A stretch of DNA of 9,375 nucleotides from Paracoccaceae bacterium (GTDB lineage: Bacteria > Pseudomonadota > Alphaproteobacteria > Rhodobacterales > Rhodobacteraceae). The position numbers were made by a program, and so were the translations under genes. Shown one piece after another: positions 6,383-9,375 of this stretch. The stretch covers positions 1 through 9,375 of the forward strand of contig SLKB01000084.1 of NCBI GenBank assembly GCA_007134805.1, written 5' to 3'. Below the pieces are notes generated by a model. That model was not told where the DNA came from. It ran no database searches and saw nothing but the letters and a program-made list of their open reading frames with translations. Numbering within the stretch: position 1 is the first letter of the stretch; each line of letters starts with the position of its first letter.

Positions 6383-7389
6383 GCGAACGTCCACGCAAGC
6401 CCGTGCTGATCGAACTCGACGCGGACGAGGCCGCCGACCCCGGCGCCGCCCCCGCCCCGCCCGACGCCGAGAGCTTCGAGCAGGCCGAGGGGCGCGCGAT
6501 GGAGCGCGCGATGCAACTGGGCCGGGCACGGCTGACCTTCTGGGCGCGGATCGGCTGGGGCGCGGGCGCGGGCTTCGTGACGCTCGCGCTCTCGGTCGCG
6601 GCCTGGGATTTCGTGACCGGGCTGCTGGCGCGCAACGAGGCGCTGGGGCTGCTGGCGAGCGTGCTTGCCGGGGTGCTGGGGCTGGCGCTTGCGATCTTTG
6701 CCTGGCGCGAGCTTGCCGGCTATCGCCGTCTGCGCCGGCTCGATGCGCTGCGCGCCCGCGCCGAGGCAGCGCTGGGCGCGGATGATCTGGACGCGGCGCG
6801 CGCGCTTGGTACCGAGTTGCGCGGGTTCTATGCAGGCCGGGCCGAGATGCGCTGGCCCTGCCAGTCGCTTGCCGAGACAGGGCCGGATCAGATGGATGCC
6901 GAGGGGCTGCTTGAGCTGACCGAGGCCACGCTGATGGCGCCGCTCGATGCGCGCGCGCGCGGCGAGGTCGAGGGGGCGGCGCGGCGGGTGGCGTTGCTGA
7001 CCGCGATCATCCCGCTGCCGCTTGTCGATGTGGCGGCAGCACTCATCACCAATCTGCGGATGATCCGGCGGATCGCGGAGATTTACGGCGGGCGCGCGGG
7101 CAGTTTCGGCAGCCTGCGCCTGCTGCGCGGCGTGATCGCGCATCTGCTGGCCACGGGGGCTGTCGCGGTGGGCGAGGACATGCTGGGCGCGGTTGCCTCT
7201 GGCGGGATGGTCTCGAAGCTCTCGCGCCGCTTCGGCGAGGGCGTGGTGAACGGGGCGCTGACCGCGCGGCTGGGGATCGCGGCCATGGAAATCTGCCGGC
7301 CTCTGCCCTTTGCCGCGCTGCCCCGGCCCCGCACCAGCGCGCTCTTGCGCCGGGCGGTCAGCGGGCTTTTCGACCGCCCGCCCGCCTGA
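6379..7389 (+). CDS. ycjF: YcjF/TIGR01620-like inner-membrane protein (DUF697)
   Basis: A 336-residue membrane protein, the usual partner of YcjX and close to E. coli YcjF in size. The first 50 residues are acidic and proline/alanine-rich and probably cytoplasmic. Two adjacent transmembrane helices follow at about 58-82 and 88-108. Then comes a charged, helical, alanine/arginine-rich region (about 110-200). The C-terminal DUF697-type part has hydrophobic stretches at about 204-226 (with IIPLPLVD) and 248-274. It overlaps the ycjX-like stop by 4 bases. By family knowledge it is a membrane component linked to envelope stress, of unknown biochemical activity. Recruitment of the YcjX nucleotide-binding protein to the membrane is a reasonable inference from the fixed pairing. 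The stop lies in a palindrome shared with the convergent gene. Confidence 0.88.
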   Translation: MSERPRKPVLIELDADEAADPGAAPAPPDAESFEQAEGRAMERAMQLGRARLTFWARIGWGAGAGFVTLALSVAAWDFVTGLLARNEALGLLASVLAGVLGLALAIFAWRELAGYRRLRRLDALRARAEAALGADDLDAARALGTELRGFYAGRAEMRWPCQSLAETGPDQMDAEGLLELTEATLMAPLDARARGEVEGAARRVALLTAIIPLPLVDVAAALITNLRMIRRIAEIYGGRAGSFGSLRLLRGVIAHLLATGAVAVGEDMLGAVASGGMVSKLSRRFGEGVVNGALTARLGIAAMEICRPLPFAALPRPRTSALLRRAVSGLFDRPPA

Positions 7390-7401
7390 GCGTCCGCTCA
7401 G
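7386..7401. other. Palindrome covering both convergent stop codons
   Basis: CTGAGCG-TC-CGCTCAG is a perfect 7+2+7 inverted repeat. It contains the TGA of the ycjF-like gene (7387-7389) and, on the other strand, the TGA of the peroxidase-like gene (7398-7400). Only 8 bases separate the two genes. There is no T-run on either side, so it is a short hairpin at both mRNA 3' coding ends and not a standard terminator. Confidence 0.6.
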
Positions 7402-7964
7402 CGCGCCATCGCGTGGTATTCGGGGTTGGGGTGCATCCCCGTCGCCGAGGCGATCCGGTTCGACATCGAGAAAAAGCCCACGACCGCGATGATGTCGAAG
7501 ATGTCCCGATCCGAGAAGCCATGCGCGCGCAGCGCATCGCGGTCGGCATCGGTGATCCGGGCGCTCGCCTCGGTCACGGTTTCGGTGAATTCGAGCATGG
7601 CGCGGGTCCGCGCATCAAGCGGGGCTGCGCGGAAATTCATCACCATCGCCTCGCCCAGCGCCGGGTCGCCCGAGAGCGCGCGTACGGCCGCGCCATGGGC
7701 GACCTGACAATACCAGCAACGGTTGATCGACGAGACGGTGACGGCGATCATCTCGCGCTCGAGCTTCGAAAGCCCGCTCTCGCCCAGCATCAGATCGTTG
7801 TACATTGCGACGAAACCGTCGAATTTCGCCATGTCGAACAGATAGGCGCGCAGCACGTTCGGCACGAGGCCGAGCTTTTCCTCGCACAGCGCCAGATAGG
7901 CGCGGGTGCGTTCGGGAAGCGGATCCATCGCGGGAAGATCGAGCCGGGTCACCTGGTCGGTCAT
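7398..7964 (-). CDS. AhpD-like peroxidase-related protein (carboxymuconolactone decarboxylase fold)
   Basis: A 188-residue helical protein of the CMD/AhpD superfamily, in the group annotated as uncharacterised peroxidase-related enzymes. The redox site is C83-W-Y-C86 with H90 (NRCWYCQVAHG), the arrangement used by AhpD-like thiol reductases. LSKLEREMIAVTVSS (65-79) just before it and the later FFSMSNRIASATGM match the family pattern. A role in reducing peroxides through the CxxC pair is inferred by family; the physiological electron donor and substrate are unknown. No ahpC is nearby. The ATG overlaps the stop of the upstream GNAT gene (ATGA, 7961-7964), and AGGAGG (7969-7974 on the - strand) lies inside that gene 4 bases before the start. 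It is therefore the last gene of a coupled three-gene operon. Confidence 0.88.
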   Translation of the reverse strand: MTDQVTRLDLPAMDPLPERTRAYLALCEEKLGLVPNVLRAYLFDMAKFDGFVAMYNDLMLGESGLSKLEREMIAVTVSSINRCWYCQVAHGAAVRALSGDPALGEAMVMNFRAAPLDARTRAMLEFTETVTEASARITDADRDALRAHGFSDRDIFDIIAVVGFFSMSNRIASATGMHPNPEYHAMAR

Positions 7965-8686
7965 GGGGCCTCCTGCGGTGCGTCGCGGTAATGATAGCGC
8001 GCCACCACCTGCAGCCCGAGCCGCTGGTAGAGTTGCCGCGCGGTGGTATTGGCCTCGGTCACGGCAAGCGCGAGGTGGCGCGCGCCCTGCGCCTGCGCCC
8101 AGTTGGCCGCACCGCGCAGCAAGGTTTCCCCCCCGCCCTTGCGCCGCATCTGGGGCATGACCTCCATCGCGTGGAGCATGGCAATCGCCTTGTGTTGCGC
8201 AATGAAGGCCACCCCGGCGACTCGATCCTCGATCCGGGCGAGAAGTGCGGTGCGGGGCGCGGGCGCGCGGTCCATCACGGCCTGTCGCGCGGGTCCGATC
8301 CCGCCCTCGGCCCAGATCCGGCGCATGATCGAGAGCGGGGGCCAGAGATCGAACAGCCTGACGGGTGGCAAGGGCGCCGCCATGCTGGCGACTGGCGCGG
8401 CATAGATCAGCGTCGGGTCGATCAGGCGAAAGCCTCGTGCCGCAAGCGCGGCATCGAGCGCGGCATCCTCGGGGACCAGGCGGAACAGCGGGCCCACGCC
8501 CTGCGCGCCCATCCAGTCGAGCGCCGAGGCGAGGTCAGGCTCGGGGCAGAGCGGGCTTGCCGCCGAGACGCGCTTGCCCCCGCCACTGCCCTCGCGCAGG
8601 CGCCAGCCGTGCTGGTCGATGATGCGCCGCGCAGGCCATGTCGCATCAAGCGCCGCGAGAGCCTCGGCAGCGGTGGGCTGGCTCAC
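7961..8686 (-). CDS. GNAT family N-acetyltransferase
   Basis: A 241-residue protein whose C-terminal half is a GNAT acetyl-CoA-dependent acetyltransferase domain. The acetyl-CoA pyrophosphate loop is R181-R-K-G184-G-G186 after the strand AMEVMP (motif A, R/QxxGxG/A). Motif B contains N213, Y220 and LGL (223-225), as in the usual NxxAxxLYxxxGF. The N-terminal 100 residues (TWPARRI, GWRLREGSGGGKRVSAAS) look like a second, degenerate GNAT-type half, giving a longer than usual length. The substrate is unknown. The start codon is GTG (8686-8684), which overlaps the upstream stop as GTGA, with GAGG (8694-8697) 7 bases away. The next Met is at residue 59 and would cut off the conserved N-terminal part. 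It is the middle gene of the operon. Confidence 0.86.
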   Translation of the reverse strand: MSQPTAAEALAALDATWPARRIIDQHGWRLREGSGGGKRVSAASPLCPEPDLASALDWMGAQGVGPLFRLVPEDAALDAALAARGFRLIDPTLIYAAPVASMAAPLPPVRLFDLWPPLSIMRRIWAEGGIGPARQAVMDRAPAPRTALLARIEDRVAGVAFIAQHKAIAMLHAMEVMPQMRRKGGGETLLRGAANWAQAQGARHLALAVTEANTTARQLYQRLGLQVVARYHYRDAPQEAP

Positions 8687-9375
8687 GCGAGGGCCTCGGG
8701 AAACAGCGTCGTGAGGCGCAGGAGTGCTGCATCGACCTGCGCCGCGCTTTCGCCGCGCACGACGACAGTGGCCCCGAACACCCCGTCGCGCTGGAACGGG
8801 TAGCAGCCGATCGCGAGGTCGGGAAACTCCTGCGCGAGGCGGCCGAGATCCTCGGCAATCTCGCCCTCGCCGCGCGAGATCGTCAGATTCTGGCTGTAGA
8901 GCGCCGCGCCCCCGGCGAGGCCCGGCAGCAGGCTTGCGACCATCGCCTCGAACACGGCCGGAACGCCGGCCATGACATGCACATTGCCCAGCGAAAACCC
9001 AGGTGCTGCCGAGATCGGATTGTCGATCAGGCAGGCCCCGTCCGGGATCCGCGCCATGCGCAGGCGCGCCGCGTTCAATTCGAGCCCCGTGCGGTCATAA
9101 TGCTCGGCCAGGATCGCGCGGGCATCGTCACGGATATCGAGCCCCACACCAAAGGCCGCCGCCACCGCATCGGCGGTGATGTCATCATGCGTGGGCCCGA
9201 TCCCGCCCGAGGTGAAGACATGGTCAAAGCCCGCGCGCAGATCATCGAGCGCCGCGATGATCTGCTCCCTGCGGTCCGAGACCACGCGCACTTCCATCAG
9301 ATCGATACCGCGCTGCGCAAGCTCGCCGGCGAGGTGGAACATGTTGGAATCGCGCGTGCGGCCCGACAGGATCTC
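8683..9375 (-). CDS. Molybdopterin-binding (MoCF/CinA N-terminal) domain protein, 5' end missing
   Basis: The frame stays open to the right edge: the codons before the Met at 9342 read EILSGRTRDSN, which is the standard opening of this family (GDEiLSGrtrDtN). The true start is therefore outside the window, and 230 residues are visible. The MoCF_biosynth motif is TSGGIGPTHDDIT (visible residues 55-67). PISAAPGFSLGNVHVMAGVPAVFEAM matches the later conserved part of CinA-type domains. The protein stops about 90 residues after that, so it lacks the C-terminal nicotinamide-nucleotide amidase domain of full CinA (about 400 residues). Related stand-alone proteins are annotated as competence/damage-inducible protein A or molybdopterin-binding protein. 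True function may be nucleotide or pyrophosphate hydrolysis, not molybdopterin work; this is uncertain. Its stop overlaps the GTG of the GNAT gene by four bases. Confidence 0.88.
   Translation of the reverse strand, partial: EILSGRTRDSNMFHLAGELAQRGIDLMEVRVVSDRREQIIAALDDLRAGFDHVFTSGGIGPTHDDITADAVAAAFGVGLDIRDDARAILAEHYDRTGLELNAARLRMARIPDGACLIDNPISAAPGFSLGNVHVMAGVPAVFEAMVASLLPGLAGGAALYSQNLTISRGEGEIAEDLGRLAQEFPDLAIGCYPFQRDGVFGATVVVRGESAAQVDAALLRLTTLFPEALA

Noticed and set aside
5441..6529. A 362-codon frame on the - strand opposite the ycjX-like gene, and a 368-codon frame opposite hemC (4262-5368)
   Set aside because: Both lie opposite well-supported genes, have low-complexity R/A/P-rich products, and show no motif, ribosome binding site or plausible operon position.
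7805..8803. A 332-codon + strand frame across the GNAT gene
   Set aside because: It is antisense to two coupled genes with clear domains, and its composition is that of a GC shadow.

Overview
The window looks like a chromosomal segment of a GC-rich alphaproteobacterium, most probably of the Rhodobacterales (Roseobacter/Paracoccaceae group). This rests on the heme proteins, the YcjX/YcjF-type pair, the RTX secretion tail and the high G+C at third codon positions. It is inferred from the sequence alone, not from a database search. Coding density is high and no gap without a gene exceeds 250 bases. I see no tRNA, rRNA, CRISPR array, transposase or phage gene.

Left part (1-2515, all + strand): the 3' portion of an RTX calcium-binding protein exported by type I secretion (22 unbroken nonapeptides, start outside the window). 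A class I SAM methyltransferase (1018-1788) and a secreted single-domain fasciclin protein (2032-2514) follow.

Middle (2515-2761): this gap separates the fasciclin gene from the convergent hemE. It holds two near-copies of one module: the last codons of the fasciclin gene, a strong intrinsic terminator, and the last codons of hemE in reverse. The order is intact fasciclin end, terminator A, relic of the hemE 3' end, relic of the fasciclin 3' end, terminator B, intact hemE end. This fossil tandem duplication of a gene junction is the most distinctive thing in the window.

Heme block (2762-4895): hemE (uroporphyrinogen decarboxylase, - strand) and hemC (hydroxymethylbilane synthase, + strand) diverge from a 109-bp region. 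HemC makes the linear tetrapyrrole that becomes uroporphyrinogen III after HemD. HemE decarboxylates uroporphyrinogen III to coproporphyrinogen III. Downstream of hemC, on the same strand, lie a YcjX-like P-loop GTPase/ATPase gene and a YcjF/TIGR01620 membrane protein gene, coupled by an ATGA overlap.

Right part (7398-9375, - strand): three translationally coupled genes, transcribed right to left. They encode a molybdopterin-binding (MoCF/CinA N-terminal) domain protein that runs off the window, a GNAT acetyltransferase with a GTG start, and an AhpD-like peroxidase-related protein with a CxxC...H site. This operon converges on the ycjF-like gene, and both stop codons lie inside one 16-bp palindrome.

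I found no clearly new multi-gene system. The points worth following are the duplicated gene-junction module, the one-sided Asp-to-Asn substitutions in the RTX roll, and the uncharacterised MoCF-GNAT-peroxidase operon.
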